Position numbers and translations under genes: made by a program | The notes under the pieces: generated by a model | Databases searched by the model: none | What the model saw: the letters and a program-made list of their open reading frames with translations, nothing else | What the model was told of the DNA's origin: nothing | NCBI GenBank assembly: GCA_023443315.1 | Contig: JAEZVA010000045.1 | Span: 1-64,000 of the forward strand | From: Bacillota bacterium | GTDB taxonomy: Bacteria > Bacillota > Clostridia > Oscillospirales > Ruminococcaceae | Direction: 5' to 3' | Length of the DNA: 64,000 bases | In this document: positions 34,779 through 43,754 of the stretch, in pieces | How positions within the stretch are numbered: the stretch's first letter is position 1 | Layout: the number at the start of each line of letters is the position of its first letter

Positions 34779-37409
34779 TTAGCGGGGGTTCTTTATCGCT
34801 GCCTGAGCCGCGGCAAGGCGCGCAATCGGCACGCGGAACGGCGAGCAAGAAACGTAGGTCAGACCAACATCGTGGCAGAAGGTGATGGTGGAGGGGTCTC
34901 CGCCGTGCTCACCGCAGATGCCCAGCTTCATGTCGGGGCGGGTCTGCTTGCCAAGGTCTACCGCCATCTTTACAAGCTTGCCAACGCCTGTCTGGTCAAG
35001 CTTTGCAAAGGGGTCGTTCTCGTAGATCTTCTTGTCGTAGTACGCATCCAGGAAGTTACCTGCATCATCACGGCTGAAGCCGAAGGTCATCTGGGTGAGG
35101 TCGTTGGTGCCAAAGCTAAAGAACTCGGCTTCCTTTGCGATCTCGTCGGCGGTCAGACATGCGCGGGGAATCTCGATCATGGTGCCAACCTTGTACTCGA
35201 GTGCAACACCGCTCTTTGCGATGATGGCATCGGCGGTCTTGGTCACGATGTTCTTAACGTACTGCAGCTCCTTGATTTCGCCAACCAGCGGAATCATGAT
35301 CTCGGGAACGATATCCCAATCGGCATGGTTCTTCTTCACGCTGATGGCAGCCTCGATGACTGCTGTGGTCTGCATCTCGGCAATCTCAGGGTACGAAACC
35401 GCCAGACGGCAGCCGCGGTGACCCATCATCGGGTTAAACTCATGCAGCGAGGTGATAACGTCCTTAATCTCCTGCACGGTTTTACCCATCTCTTTTGCAA
35501 GAGCGGCAATATCGTCTGCATCGGTGGGCAGGAACTCATGGAGCGGCGGGTCGAGGAAGCGGATGGTTACGGGGTGTCCGCCCAGTGCCTCGTATAGTGC
35601 GGCGAAGTCGCCACGCTGCATCGGTAGAAGCTTTGCAAGTGCGGTACGGCGCTGCTCTTCTGTCTTGGAGACGATCATCTCACGCATCGCGGCGATGCGC
35701 TCGCCCTCAAAGAACATGTGCTCGGTACGGCACAGACCAATGCCCTCGGCGCCGAACTCGGCAGCCTTCTTCGCGTCTGCGGGGGTATCTGCGTTGGTGC
35801 GAATCTTGAGCTGACGGTACTCGTCTGCCCATGCCATCAGGCGACCAAAGGTGCCCGAAATCTCAGCTTCAACGGTGGGGATGGCTTCGCCATAAATCTT
35901 ACCGGTAGAGCCGTCAAGGGAGATGTAGTCGCCCTCCTTGATGGTCATGCCGCCAAGGGTAAACTGCTTGTTTGCCTCGTCCATCTTAATCTCGCCGCAG
36001 CCCGATACACAGCAGGTACCCATGCCGCGCGCAACAACCGCTGCGTGCGAGGTCATTCCGCCGCGAACGGTCAGAATACCCTGCGAGTAGTGCATGCCCT
36101 CGATGTCTTCGGGGGAGGTCTCAAGACGGCAGAGGATGACCTTTTCGCCCTTTTGTGCCCATGCGGTGGCATCATCGGCGGTGAATACAACACGTCCACA
36201 CGCAGCACCGGGGGAAGCGGGAAGCGCAGAGCCGATGGGCTTTGCATTCTTCAGCGCGGTGGTGTCAAACTGCGGGTGCAGCAAAGCGTCAAGCTGCTTG
36301 GGGTCTACCATCATGACGGCTTCCTTGCTTGAGATCATACCCTCATCAACAAGGTCGCACGCAATCTTCAAGGCAGCTGCTGCGGTGCGCTTTCCGTTAC
36401 GGGTCTGCAGCATGTACAGCGTCTTGTCCTCAATGGTGAACTCCATATCCTGCATATCGCGGTAGTGGTTTTCGAGAATACCACAGATCTTTACAAATTG
36501 GTTGTACGCGTCGGGCATAACCTCTGCAAGCTGGTCGATGCTCTGGGGGGTACGAACGCCTGCAACAACGTCCTCGCCCTGCGCGTTCATCAAGAACTCG
36601 CCGTACAGCTTCTTCTCGCCGGTAGAGGGGTTACGGGTAAACGCAACGCCGGTACCCGAGGTGTCGCCCATGTTGCCGAATACCATTGCCTGTACGTTAA
36701 CGGCAGTACCCCAAGAGGAGGGGATGTCGTTCATACGGCGGTAGTAGATGGCACGGGGGTTATCCCAAGAACGGAACACCGCCTTGACGGCGCCCATCAG
36801 CTGCTCTACGGGGTCTGCGGGGAAATCGATGCCCTTGGCGCGCTTGAACTCCGCCTTGAACTGGCGAACAAGCTCCTTGAGGTCTTCGGTGGTCATTTCG
36901 GTGTCAAGGGTAATGCCCTTCTTCTCCTTGAGCTCATCGATAAGCTCCTCGAAGTACTTCTTGCCAACCTCCATAACAACATCCGAGTACATCTGGATAA
37001 AGCGACGGTAGGAATCGTATGCAAAACGAGGGTTGCCCGTCAGCTTTGCAAAGCCCTCAACCACCTCGTCGTTCAGACCGAGGTTGAGGATGGTATCCAT
37101 CATACCGGGCATGGATGCACGCGAACCCGAGCGTACCGAAACAAGCAGCGGGTTGGTGGGGTCACCAAACTTTTTGCCGGCAATCTTCTCAAGCTCCGTA
37201 ATGTTCTTAAGAATCTCGCCCTTGATGTCGTCATTAATCTTCTCGCCGTCAACATAGTACTGCGTGCACGCCTCGGTGGTTACTGTAAAACCCTGAGGAA
37301 CAGGAAGACCCAAATTGGTCATTTCCGCAAGATTTGCGCCCTTGCCGCCCAGCAGCTCTCGCATCTTGCCGTTGCCCTCTGAAAAAAGATAAACAAACTT
37401 TTTGCTCAC
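34779..37409 (-). CDS. ppdK: Pyruvate, phosphate dikinase
   Basis: This 876-residue protein starts at GTG 37407-37409, ten nt after GGGAGG; the start matches the family's MSKKFVYLF N-terminus. The nucleotide-binding domain carries the Gly-rich GGKGANLAEM. The swivelling phosphohistidine domain has GGMTSHAAVVARGMG with the catalytic His. The PEP/pyruvate barrel ends with CGEHGGDPSTI and its catalytic Cys. It interconverts pyruvate + ATP + Pi and PEP + AMP + PPi, central to PPi-dependent glycolysis in anaerobes. Normal length, all motifs present. Confidence 0.95.
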   Translation of the reverse strand: MSKKFVYLFSEGNGKMRELLGGKGANLAEMTNLGLPVPQGFTVTTEACTQYYVDGEKINDDIKGEILKNITELEKIAGKKFGDPTNPLLVSVRSGSRASMPGMMDTILNLGLNDEVVEGFAKLTGNPRFAYDSYRRFIQMYSDVVMEVGKKYFEELIDELKEKKGITLDTEMTTEDLKELVRQFKAEFKRAKGIDFPADPVEQLMGAVKAVFRSWDNPRAIYYRRMNDIPSSWGTAVNVQAMVFGNMGDTSGTGVAFTRNPSTGEKKLYGEFLMNAQGEDVVAGVRTPQSIDQLAEVMPDAYNQFVKICGILENHYRDMQDMEFTIEDKTLYMLQTRNGKRTAAAALKIACDLVDEGMISSKEAVMMVDPKQLDALLHPQFDTTALKNAKPIGSALPASPGAACGRVVFTADDATAWAQKGEKVILCRLETSPEDIEGMHYSQGILTVRGGMTSHAAVVARGMGTCCVSGCGEIKMDEANKQFTLGGMTIKEGDYISLDGSTGKIYGEAIPTVEAEISGTFGRLMAWADEYRQLKIRTNADTPADAKKAAEFGAEGIGLCRTEHMFFEGERIAAMREMIVSKTEEQRRTALAKLLPMQRGDFAALYEALGGHPVTIRFLDPPLHEFLPTDADDIAALAKEMGKTVQEIKDVITSLHEFNPMMGHRGCRLAVSYPEIAEMQTTAVIEAAISVKKNHADWDIVPEIMIPLVGEIKELQYVKNIVTKTADAIIAKSGVALEYKVGTMIEIPRACLTADEIAKEAEFFSFGTNDLTQMTFGFSRDDAGNFLDAYYDKKIYENDPFAKLDQTGVGKLVKMAVDLGKQTRPDMKLGICGEHGGDPSTITFCHDVGLTYVSCSPFRVPIARLAAAQAAIKNPR

Positions 37410-37455
37410 TATACTTCTACCTCCCAAATTAAATATGCAGTATATATTAAAATGC

Positions 37456-37692
37456 TCACAGAGCGTAAGCGCAAAACTTCGCACAGCCGGCTGAATACTG
37501 CGCCCAACCGTCTATGCGACAATGTAAAAAGGCACAGACCTTAGCGCGACGAAACCAATCCATCGCCGCCCGGGTGTACTGTGCTATCTTGTCTCGGACG
37601 AGTTGTCCGTAAAACAGGGCTGAAAAAACCGTCTCCTCCAACGCCGCGTTGCGACCGCGTCTATCGGTAGGAAACTGACTGGCTGTTTTCAA
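37456..37692 (-). CDS. Possible small ORF upstream of ppdK
   Basis: A 78-codon frame starts at TTG 37692, within 50 bp upstream of the ppdK start region and on the same strand. It is Cys/Ala/Arg-rich (VCAFLHCRIDGWAQYSAGCAKFCAYAL) with no signal. No good ribosome binding site is visible, and it may instead be a structured 5' leader. I have an impression of similar short translated segments in related gut bacteria, which needs checking. Low certainty. Confidence 0.2.
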   Translation of the reverse strand: MKTASQFPTDRRGRNAALEETVFSALFYGQLVRDKIAQYTRAAMDWFRRAKVCAFLHCRIDGWAQYSAGCAKFCAYAL

Positions 37693-38029
37693 CTGAATAC
37701 ATTATTGATATTTTTGCACACAAATAGCCATTGATACAATGACATCAACTTATTATAGCAGATAGCTTTTATTTTTTCCATATTAATTTATTAAATAATG
37801 CGAATGGGGCGGCGCAGGGTGATAATTCGATGATTTGTATGAACAATCGCCCCCCGGCAGACACGTTGTTGATACAGATACACGGAAACTTTCGGCACAA
37901 GTCATCAATAGCTTACCCCATTTTGCATCGCGTTGCAACGCAAAAGCGGCCGCCCATCACAGCAGCCGCTCTTGCGCATCATTTTATAGTAAACAGGGAT
38001 AAAAAGAAGTAAGCAAATTAGTGTGGTGT
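37693..38029. other. Intergenic region between amt and the ppdK leader
   Basis: The interval holds an AT-rich promoter-like stretch upstream of ppdK and short plus-strand frames without ribosome binding sites. Near 37947-37975 a GC-rich imperfect repeat (GCGGCCGC...GCAGCCGC) may be a weak terminator for amt. Nothing else is supported. Confidence 0.3.
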
Positions 38030-39712
38030 TTATTCGTCCTGCAGGGCGTCGTAGCCCTCTTCGCCGGTACGAACCTTTATGACGTTCTCTACGTCGTAAA
38101 CAAAGATTTTGCCGTCGCCGATGTGTCCGGTGTAAAGCACCTTCTTGGCAGTCTCTACCACTGTAGCCACCGGCACCTTGGATACCACGACCTCTACCTT
38201 AATCTTAGGCAGAAGCTGCATGTCAACCGGTACGCCTCTGTAGTATTCCGACGCGCCCTTTTGAATGCCGCAGCCCAGAACCTGTGTAACGGTAATGCCG
38301 CTTACACCAATGGCGTTGAGCGCGCTCTTGAGTGATTCGAACTTGCTCTGGTTCATGAGGATAACAACGTTTGTCATCTTCACGCCCTCATGAGCGGTGC
38401 CCTTTACAACACGAACGGGAACTGCCTGCTCCACAGAAGCGGCGGGGGTAATCTCGGTAATCTCAAACGCCTCGCCTGCAACGTTCGGTACAAAGTCGGC
38501 ATATGCGCTGACAAGACCATGCTCGTGGATGTCAAGACCCTCGATCTCCTCCTGCTTGGAGACCCGCAGACCGATGGTCGCCTTGATGATGAAGAACACA
38601 ACCGTCATGGTAACAACAACCCAAAGGATTACCGCACCAACACCAAGCGCCTGAACACCCAGAAGACCAAATCCACCGCCGTAGAACACGCCGCCTTCAA
38701 CAGCAAACAGTCCTACTAAGATGGTACCCAGTGCGCCGCACACGCCGTGTACGCTGATAGCACCAACCGGGTCGTCGATCTTTGCAACCTTGTCAAAGAA
38801 CTCTACCGCCAGAACAATCACAACACCTGCGATAACACCGATGATTGCAGCGCCTGCCGGGGATACCGCCGCGCAGCCTGCCGTAATGGCAACCAGACCG
38901 GCGAGTGCGCCGTTGAGGGTCATGGATACGTCGGGTTTCTTGTAGCGAATCCATGTGAATATCATGGTAACGCACGCTGCAATCGCCGCAGCGAGGTTGG
39001 TGTTAACAAAGATCTTGCTCATCAGGGTAAGGGTTTCGTCGCCGGTAGCCGATACGGTAGAAGCACCGTTGAAGCCGAACCAGCACATCCACAGGATGAA
39101 TACGCCCAGTGCGCCGAGTGTCAGGCTGTGCCCGGGAATCGCCTTGGGCTTGCCGTCCTTGCCATACTTACCGATACGCGGTCCGAGAATCTTAGCGCCA
39201 ACAAGCGCCGCAACACCACCGACCATATGTACCGCAGTAGAACCGGCAAAGTCGATAAAGCCAAGCTGTGCCAGCCAGCCGCCGCCCCAGATCCAGTGAC
39301 CGGAAATCGGGTAGATTACTGCGCTGATGATAAGGCTGTAGAAGCAATATGAGATGAACTTGGTGCGCTCTGCCATAGCACCGGAAACGATGGTCGCCGC
39401 CGTTGCGCAGAACACGGTCTGGAAGATTAAGAACGCCCACGACGGGTAGGAACCCGAATAGTCCCCGCGGGAGAACAGATCAATTGCACCGAAAAACCCG
39501 TTGCCGGAACCGAACATGATACCGAATCCGATAATCCAGTAAACAGTCGCGCCGATGGCAAAGTCCATCAGGTTCTTCATGATGATGTTTCCTGCGTTTT
39601 TTGCTCTGGTAAAGCCGGTCTCCACCATCGCAAAGCCTGCCTGCATAAAGAATACCAGAACAGCGCCGAGCAATACCCATATGGTATCGACGGATGAGAA
39701 TACCCCAGTCAT
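38030..39712 (-). CDS. amt: Ammonium transporter fused to a PII signalling domain
   Basis: This 560-residue protein starts at ATG 39712 behind GAGGAGGAG. Residues ~1-425 are an Amt/Rh channel with 11 predicted helices (FFMQAGFAMVETGF, the Amt signature, and conserved pore His regions such as VHMVGGVAALVGA). Residues ~450-555 are a GlnB/GlnK domain (TNVVILMNQSKFESLKSAL ... GIQKGASEYYRG ... TGHIGDGKIFVY). The PII T-loop reads RGVPVDMQLLPKIKV, so the usual uridylylated Tyr51 is missing. The fusion implies built-in gating by ATP/ADP/2-oxoglutarate rather than covalent control. It sits with two glutamine synthetases and glutamate synthase. Confidence 0.9.
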   Translation of the reverse strand: MTGVFSSVDTIWVLLGAVLVFFMQAGFAMVETGFTRAKNAGNIIMKNLMDFAIGATVYWIIGFGIMFGSGNGFFGAIDLFSRGDYSGSYPSWAFLIFQTVFCATAATIVSGAMAERTKFISYCFYSLIISAVIYPISGHWIWGGGWLAQLGFIDFAGSTAVHMVGGVAALVGAKILGPRIGKYGKDGKPKAIPGHSLTLGALGVFILWMCWFGFNGASTVSATGDETLTLMSKIFVNTNLAAAIAACVTMIFTWIRYKKPDVSMTLNGALAGLVAITAGCAAVSPAGAAIIGVIAGVVIVLAVEFFDKVAKIDDPVGAISVHGVCGALGTILVGLFAVEGGVFYGGGFGLLGVQALGVGAVILWVVVTMTVVFFIIKATIGLRVSKQEEIEGLDIHEHGLVSAYADFVPNVAGEAFEITEITPAASVEQAVPVRVVKGTAHEGVKMTNVVILMNQSKFESLKSALNAIGVSGITVTQVLGCGIQKGASEYYRGVPVDMQLLPKIKVEVVVSKVPVATVVETAKKVLYTGHIGDGKIFVYDVENVIKVRTGEEGYDALQDE

Positions 39713-39754
39713 AAAATTACTCCTCCTCATATACATTCATTCTTCCGGCTTTCC

Positions 39755-39874
39755 CGCTTAAAAAGCACAGGAGCGCCGGGACTATTTTAACGCCTTCTTA
39801 TCCCCCGAAGGACGCTAAAAGCTTGTGCTAGAAACCTTGCAGCAAAGACGGTCCATTCCTTAAACAAAACCGCC
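39755..39874 (-). promoter_or_regulatory. Structured amt leader with AAGG-loop hairpin and terminator-like fold
   Basis: On the minus strand upstream of amt, GGCGGT pairs with ACCGTC (39847-39874) in a hairpin whose apical loop contains AAGG. Further downstream AGCACA (39824-39829) can pair with TGTGCT, which is followed by five Ts (39760-39769), enclosing an inner hairpin. The AAGG loop recalls the glnN and gltB leaders. Spacing to a terminator is less clean here, so this is a candidate only. Confidence 0.4.
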
Positions 39875-40010
39875 CGTTTGCATATGCCTAGTATTTTGCC
39901 GGATATCGTAGGTTATTGTCTTATGACCGTACAGCCATGGTGTCCCCCCTTGGGGGGGAGAAGCACCATGTCCCCTGCTGTAAGGTGTTTATGACACGGA
40001 TTATGACGAA

Positions 40011-42104
40011 TTAAGCGTAAAACAACAGATCGCCGTAGGTCGGGAACGGCCAGTACTTCTTGGCGGTGATGCTCTCGAGCTCGTCGGCAACCGCGCGCAA
40101 CTCGCTCATTGCGGTAATAACCTCGCTCTTGCAGTAGCCCGACAGCTCAAAGACGGTCTCCTCGTGGTTCTTCATCTCAAGCAGCACGGCGTCGAGCGCC
40201 TCAATCTTGTTGTACAGGCTGCTTGCAAGACCCGAAAGCTTGGTTACCAGCTTCTCTTCCATCTCGCAGCTAATGGCGGAGCTAAGACCCTTCTTGGCAA
40301 CGGCTGCGGTGCTGATCTCGTCGATGTAGCTAATCACCGCGGGCAGGATATCCTTCTTGGCGATATCGAGTGTAGCCAGTGCCTCGATGTTGATGGTCTT
40401 GCAGTACGCCTCTAGGTTAATCTCGCAGCGGGAGTGCATCTCGGCCTCGGTGAATACGCCGTGCGAGGTAAACAGCTTAACGCTCTTTTCGGTGATGAAG
40501 TAGGGCATCGCCTCGGGGGTGGTCTTTAGGTTAAGTAGCCCTCTCTTCTCGGCCTCCACAACCCAATCCTCAGAGTAGTTGTTGCCGTTGAAGATGATGC
40601 GTCTGTGCTTTTTCAGGGTCTCCTTCACCAGTGCGTTTAACGCCGCGTTAAAGTCGGTCGCTGTTTCCAGTACATCGGCAAACTGCTTGAGTGCCTCGGC
40701 AACCACGGTGTTGAGCACCACGTTGGGTCCCGAGATAGACAGCGAAGAGCCCAAAGAGCGGAACTCGAACTTGTTGCCGGTAAACGCAAAGGGCGAGGTA
40801 CGGTTGCGGTCGGTGTTGTCTTTCGGGATACTGGGCAGTACGCTTACGCCAATACGCATCTGCTCCTGTGCCTTTTGGTCGTAGGCGGTGCCGTCCACAA
40901 TCGCGTCTAGAATAGCGGCAAGCTCGGTGCCCACAAACGCGGAGATGATAGCGGGGGGTGCTTCGTTTGCGCCCAAACGATGGTCGTTTCCGGCGCTCGC
41001 GACCGCCAGTCTCAGCAGCTCCTGATACTCATCAACCGCCTTAAGCACTGCGGTGAGGAACAGGATAAACTGCGCGTTGTCCTTGGGCGAATCGCCCGGC
41101 TCAAGCAGGTTCATGCCGGTATCGGTGGAGATGGACCAGTTGTTGTGCTTGCCCGAGCCGTTTACGCCGGCAAAGGGCTTTTCGTGCAGCAGACAAACCA
41201 GACCGTGGCGAAGGGCAACCTTCTTCATCATCTCCATAGTAAGCTGGTTGTGATCGGTGGCGAGGTTGGTTGTTGTGAAGATGGGTGCCAGCTCATGCTG
41301 TGCGGGGGCAACCTCGTTGTGCTTTGTTTTTGCAAGCACGCCCAGCTTCCAAAGCTCCTCGTCAAGCTCCTTCATAAACGCCGCAACGCGGGGACGGATG
41401 GCGCCGAAGTAATGGTCTTCAAGCTCCTGACCCTTAGGCGGCTTTGCACCAAACAGGGTTCTGCCGGTGTAGATTAAATCTTTGCGCTTCTCGTACATCC
41501 CTTGGTCGATTAGGAAGTACTCCTGCTCGGGGCCTACGGTGGTGTTTACGTGGCTTACCTCGGTGCGTCCAAACAGCTTCAGCACGCGCAGCGCCTGCTT
41601 GTTAATGGCCTCCATCGAGCGCAACAGCGGGGTTTTCTTATCCAGCGCCTCTCCGCCGTAGGAGCAGAACGCGGTGGGTATGCACAGTGTGCCGTCCTTG
41701 ATAAACGCGTAGGAGGTGGGGTCCCATGCGGTGTAGCCGCGTGCCTCAAAGGTGGCGCGCAGTCCGCCGGAGGGGAAGCTCGATGCATCCGGCTCGCCCT
41801 TAATCAGCTCCTTGCCCGAGAACTCCATAATCACCTTGCCGTCGCCCGAGGGGGAGATAAAGCTGTCGTGCTTTTCGGCGGTGATGCCTGTCATAGGCTG
41901 GAACCAGTGGGTAAAGTGGGTGACGCCCTTTTCCAGTGCCCAGTCCTTCATTGCGGTTGCGACTACGTTAGCAACACATAAATCCAGCGGCTCATCCTTT
42001 TTAATAGCGGAGAGCAACGCCTTATACGTGTCCTTGGGGAGCCTTTCCCGCATTACCTTGTCGCCGAACACCATGCTGCCAAACAGTTCTGGTACCTTGC
42101 TCAT
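40011..42104 (-). CDS. glnN: Type III glutamine synthetase
   Basis: This 697-residue protein has the GSIII length and layout. An N-terminal GSIII-specific domain (VPELFGSMVFGDKVM; HWFQPMTGITAEKHDSF) precedes the catalytic part with VGPEQEYFLID, NEVAPAQHELAPIF and the ATP/glutamate loop KPFAGVNGSGKHNNWS. A helical C-terminal extension follows. It makes glutamine from glutamate, NH3 and ATP as a dodecamer. It is transcribed from a consensus promoter through a leader terminator (42179-42213). Confidence 0.95.
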   Translation of the reverse strand: MSKVPELFGSMVFGDKVMRERLPKDTYKALLSAIKKDEPLDLCVANVVATAMKDWALEKGVTHFTHWFQPMTGITAEKHDSFISPSGDGKVIMEFSGKELIKGEPDASSFPSGGLRATFEARGYTAWDPTSYAFIKDGTLCIPTAFCSYGGEALDKKTPLLRSMEAINKQALRVLKLFGRTEVSHVNTTVGPEQEYFLIDQGMYEKRKDLIYTGRTLFGAKPPKGQELEDHYFGAIRPRVAAFMKELDEELWKLGVLAKTKHNEVAPAQHELAPIFTTTNLATDHNQLTMEMMKKVALRHGLVCLLHEKPFAGVNGSGKHNNWSISTDTGMNLLEPGDSPKDNAQFILFLTAVLKAVDEYQELLRLAVASAGNDHRLGANEAPPAIISAFVGTELAAILDAIVDGTAYDQKAQEQMRIGVSVLPSIPKDNTDRNRTSPFAFTGNKFEFRSLGSSLSISGPNVVLNTVVAEALKQFADVLETATDFNAALNALVKETLKKHRRIIFNGNNYSEDWVVEAEKRGLLNLKTTPEAMPYFITEKSVKLFTSHGVFTEAEMHSRCEINLEAYCKTINIEALATLDIAKKDILPAVISYIDEISTAAVAKKGLSSAISCEMEEKLVTKLSGLASSLYNKIEALDAVLLEMKNHEETVFELSGYCKSEVITAMSELRAVADELESITAKKYWPFPTYGDLLFYA

Positions 42105-42178
42105 ACGATAAATCCCTCACATTCACAATAATCTGAACTTTTGTTTTATCGGTTCTATCCCTGAACGAAAAAAACAAC

Positions 42179-42259
42179 AAAAAAGGCACTGCGGGCTAAA
42201 CCCACAGCGCCTTCGCTGCTTGATACGATTAGTATATACCAGCGTCAAAAATTTGTCAA
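42179..42259 (-). promoter_or_regulatory. glnN promoter plus leader attenuator
   Basis: Minus strand: TTGACA (42254-42259), 17-bp spacer, TATACT (42231-42236). Within about 10 nt of the predicted start, CAGC-GAAGGC-GCTG (42205-42218) forms a small hairpin. It overlaps the 5' arm of an intrinsic terminator (13-bp stem AAGGCGCTGTGGG with CCCGCAGTGCCTT, then six Ts, 42179-42213). The two folds are mutually exclusive, the layout of a protein-controlled antitermination switch, and the AAGG loop fits an ANTAR-type target. Confidence 0.75.
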
Positions 42260-42407
42260 CAGGTTTTTTAAAAAAAGTTTTTGCATGGTTTGCAGGACAC
42301 TCTCGCGCATCCTGCATATTATATACAACAAGCTACACAGATGTTGGCTTGTTTTAAGGTAACTATATAATATATGCAATAGCCAAATATTTTTCTTTCA
42401 AAAATGG

Positions 42408-42511
42408 TTGACATTTCTTCGTGTATCAGTATAATAAAGTCAATGAACAAAGGTGTTCGCATATAGGTGCAGGATATTCCTGTGCCTATTTGCGACCACC
42501 TTTGTTTTTTT
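42408..42511 (+). promoter_or_regulatory. gltB promoter plus leader attenuator
   Basis: TTGACA (42408-42413), 16-bp spacer, TATAAT (42430-42435). The transcript would begin near 42442 and immediately forms GAAC-AAAGGT-GTTC (42445-42458), followed by GCA-TATAGG-TGC (42459-42470). The alternative is a long intrinsic terminator: AACAAAGGTG pairs with CACCTTTGTT with an internal hairpin, then seven Ts (42446-42511). The small hairpin uses the terminator's 5' arm, so the two are mutually exclusive, as in the glnN leader. Confidence 0.75.
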
Positions 42512-42653
42512 CATCTACCCCATATTGGTATAGGGCATACAGGGATAATCGCATTGCACCTTACCCTTATCATCAGCCAACGGGATGATTTCGATGCACC
42601 GGCAGCAGGGAAAGCGCTTTATAATGTATGTTGGAGAAAAGAGAGAGTACTAG

Positions 42654-43754
42654 ATGCAAAGACTACCACTCGAAGGCGAGGTTCGCATCCCGTCGGGGTG
42701 TGCAATCTCGGGTATGATTTCAAAAAGCGGCAAGCGTCGTAACGGCAGCGACATCATTCGCTCCATAGCGACAATGCACGACCGTTCCAACGGACTGGGC
42801 GGCGGTTTTGCGGCATACGGCATCTACCCGCAGTACAGGGAGCTGTATGCGTTCCACCTATTTTACCAAACCCCCAAAGCCAAGGAGGAGTGCGAGCAGT
42901 ATATGCTAGCGCACTTCGAGGTTGCGCAGGCGGAGGAGATACCCACGCGCAAGCACCCGAACATCACCGCAAAGCCGGATATCATGCGCTACTTTTTATC
43001 GCCAAAGCCACTCGCGCTTGCGGCAAGCCAGCTGGACGAAAAGGAATACACCGCCCGCGTTGTCATACATATTAATACGGTGATAGACGGCGCGTTTGTA
43101 TTCTCGAGCGGCAAGAACATGGGCGTGTTCAAGGCAGTCGGCTTCCCCGAGGACGTGGGCGAATTTTACTGCTTAGAGCAGTACGAGGCGTATTCGTGGA
43201 CAGCGCACGGTCGTTACCCCACAAACACCCCAGGCTGGTGGGGCGGTGCGCACCCGTTTGCCCTGCTCGACTTCACCATCGTACACAACGGCGAGATCTC
43301 GTCCTACGACGCAAACCGCCGCACCATAGAGATGTACGGCTACAAGTGCGACCTACTCACCGACACCGAGGCGATTACCTACATCTTCGACTACCTTGTG
43401 CGCAAGCTGGGGCTTACCTTAGAAGAGGCCGCAAGCGTCGTCGCCGCCCCATTCTGGAGCGAGATTGACCGCATGCCCACCGAGGAAAAGGCACGCCTCA
43501 CCTACCTACGCAACGCGTTTTCGAGCCTGCTCATCACAGGACCGTTTTCGATTCTGCTTGGGTTCGAGGGCGGGCTGATGGCACTAAACGACCGCCTAAA
43601 GCTACGCTCCATGGTCGTGGGCGAGGCGGGCGACACCGTGTACATGGCAAGCGAGGAATGCGCAATCCGCGCCATTGAACCGAATGTAAGTAGGGTATGG
43701 GCGCCCAAGGGCGGCCAGCCCGTAATCGTAACACTGGATGGAGGTGTGCGCTGA
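42654..43754 (+). CDS. Glutamate synthase, class II glutamine amidotransferase subunit (split GOGAT)
   Basis: This 366-residue protein starts at ATG 42654 behind AGAGAG. It is an Ntn-type glutaminase domain. The catalytic Cys is not at position 2 but lies in SGCAISG (residue ~16), so an N-terminal propeptide would be removed. Other features are MHDRSNGLGGGFAAYG and the pattern SWTAHGRYPTNTPGWWGGAHPF followed by DFTIVHNGEIS. This is the stand-alone amidotransferase of archaeal-type split glutamate synthase. It releases NH3 from glutamine for the FMN subunit encoded next; the stop and next start overlap (TGATG). Confidence 0.85.
   Translation: MQRLPLEGEVRIPSGCAISGMISKSGKRRNGSDIIRSIATMHDRSNGLGGGFAAYGIYPQYRELYAFHLFYQTPKAKEECEQYMLAHFEVAQAEEIPTRKHPNITAKPDIMRYFLSPKPLALAASQLDEKEYTARVVIHINTVIDGAFVFSSGKNMGVFKAVGFPEDVGEFYCLEQYEAYSWTAHGRYPTNTPGWWGGAHPFALLDFTIVHNGEISSYDANRRTIEMYGYKCDLLTDTEAITYIFDYLVRKLGLTLEEAASVVAAPFWSEIDRMPTEEKARLTYLRNAFSSLLITGPFSILLGFEGGLMALNDRLKLRSMVVGEAGDTVYMASEECAIRAIEPNVSRVWAPKGGQPVIVTLDGGVR

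Noticed and set aside
36465..37382. 305-codon plus-strand frame across ppdK
   Set aside because: Shadow frame antisense to a full-length, motif-complete ppdK; no ribosome binding site.
42105..42260. Glutamine riboswitch upstream of glnN
   Set aside because: The glnA-type riboswitch core was not found; the leader is only a small hairpin overlapping a terminator.
42467..42742. 91-codon plus-strand frame across the gltB leader and start
   Set aside because: It begins inside the terminator hairpin and overlaps the amidotransferase gene in another frame; no family features.
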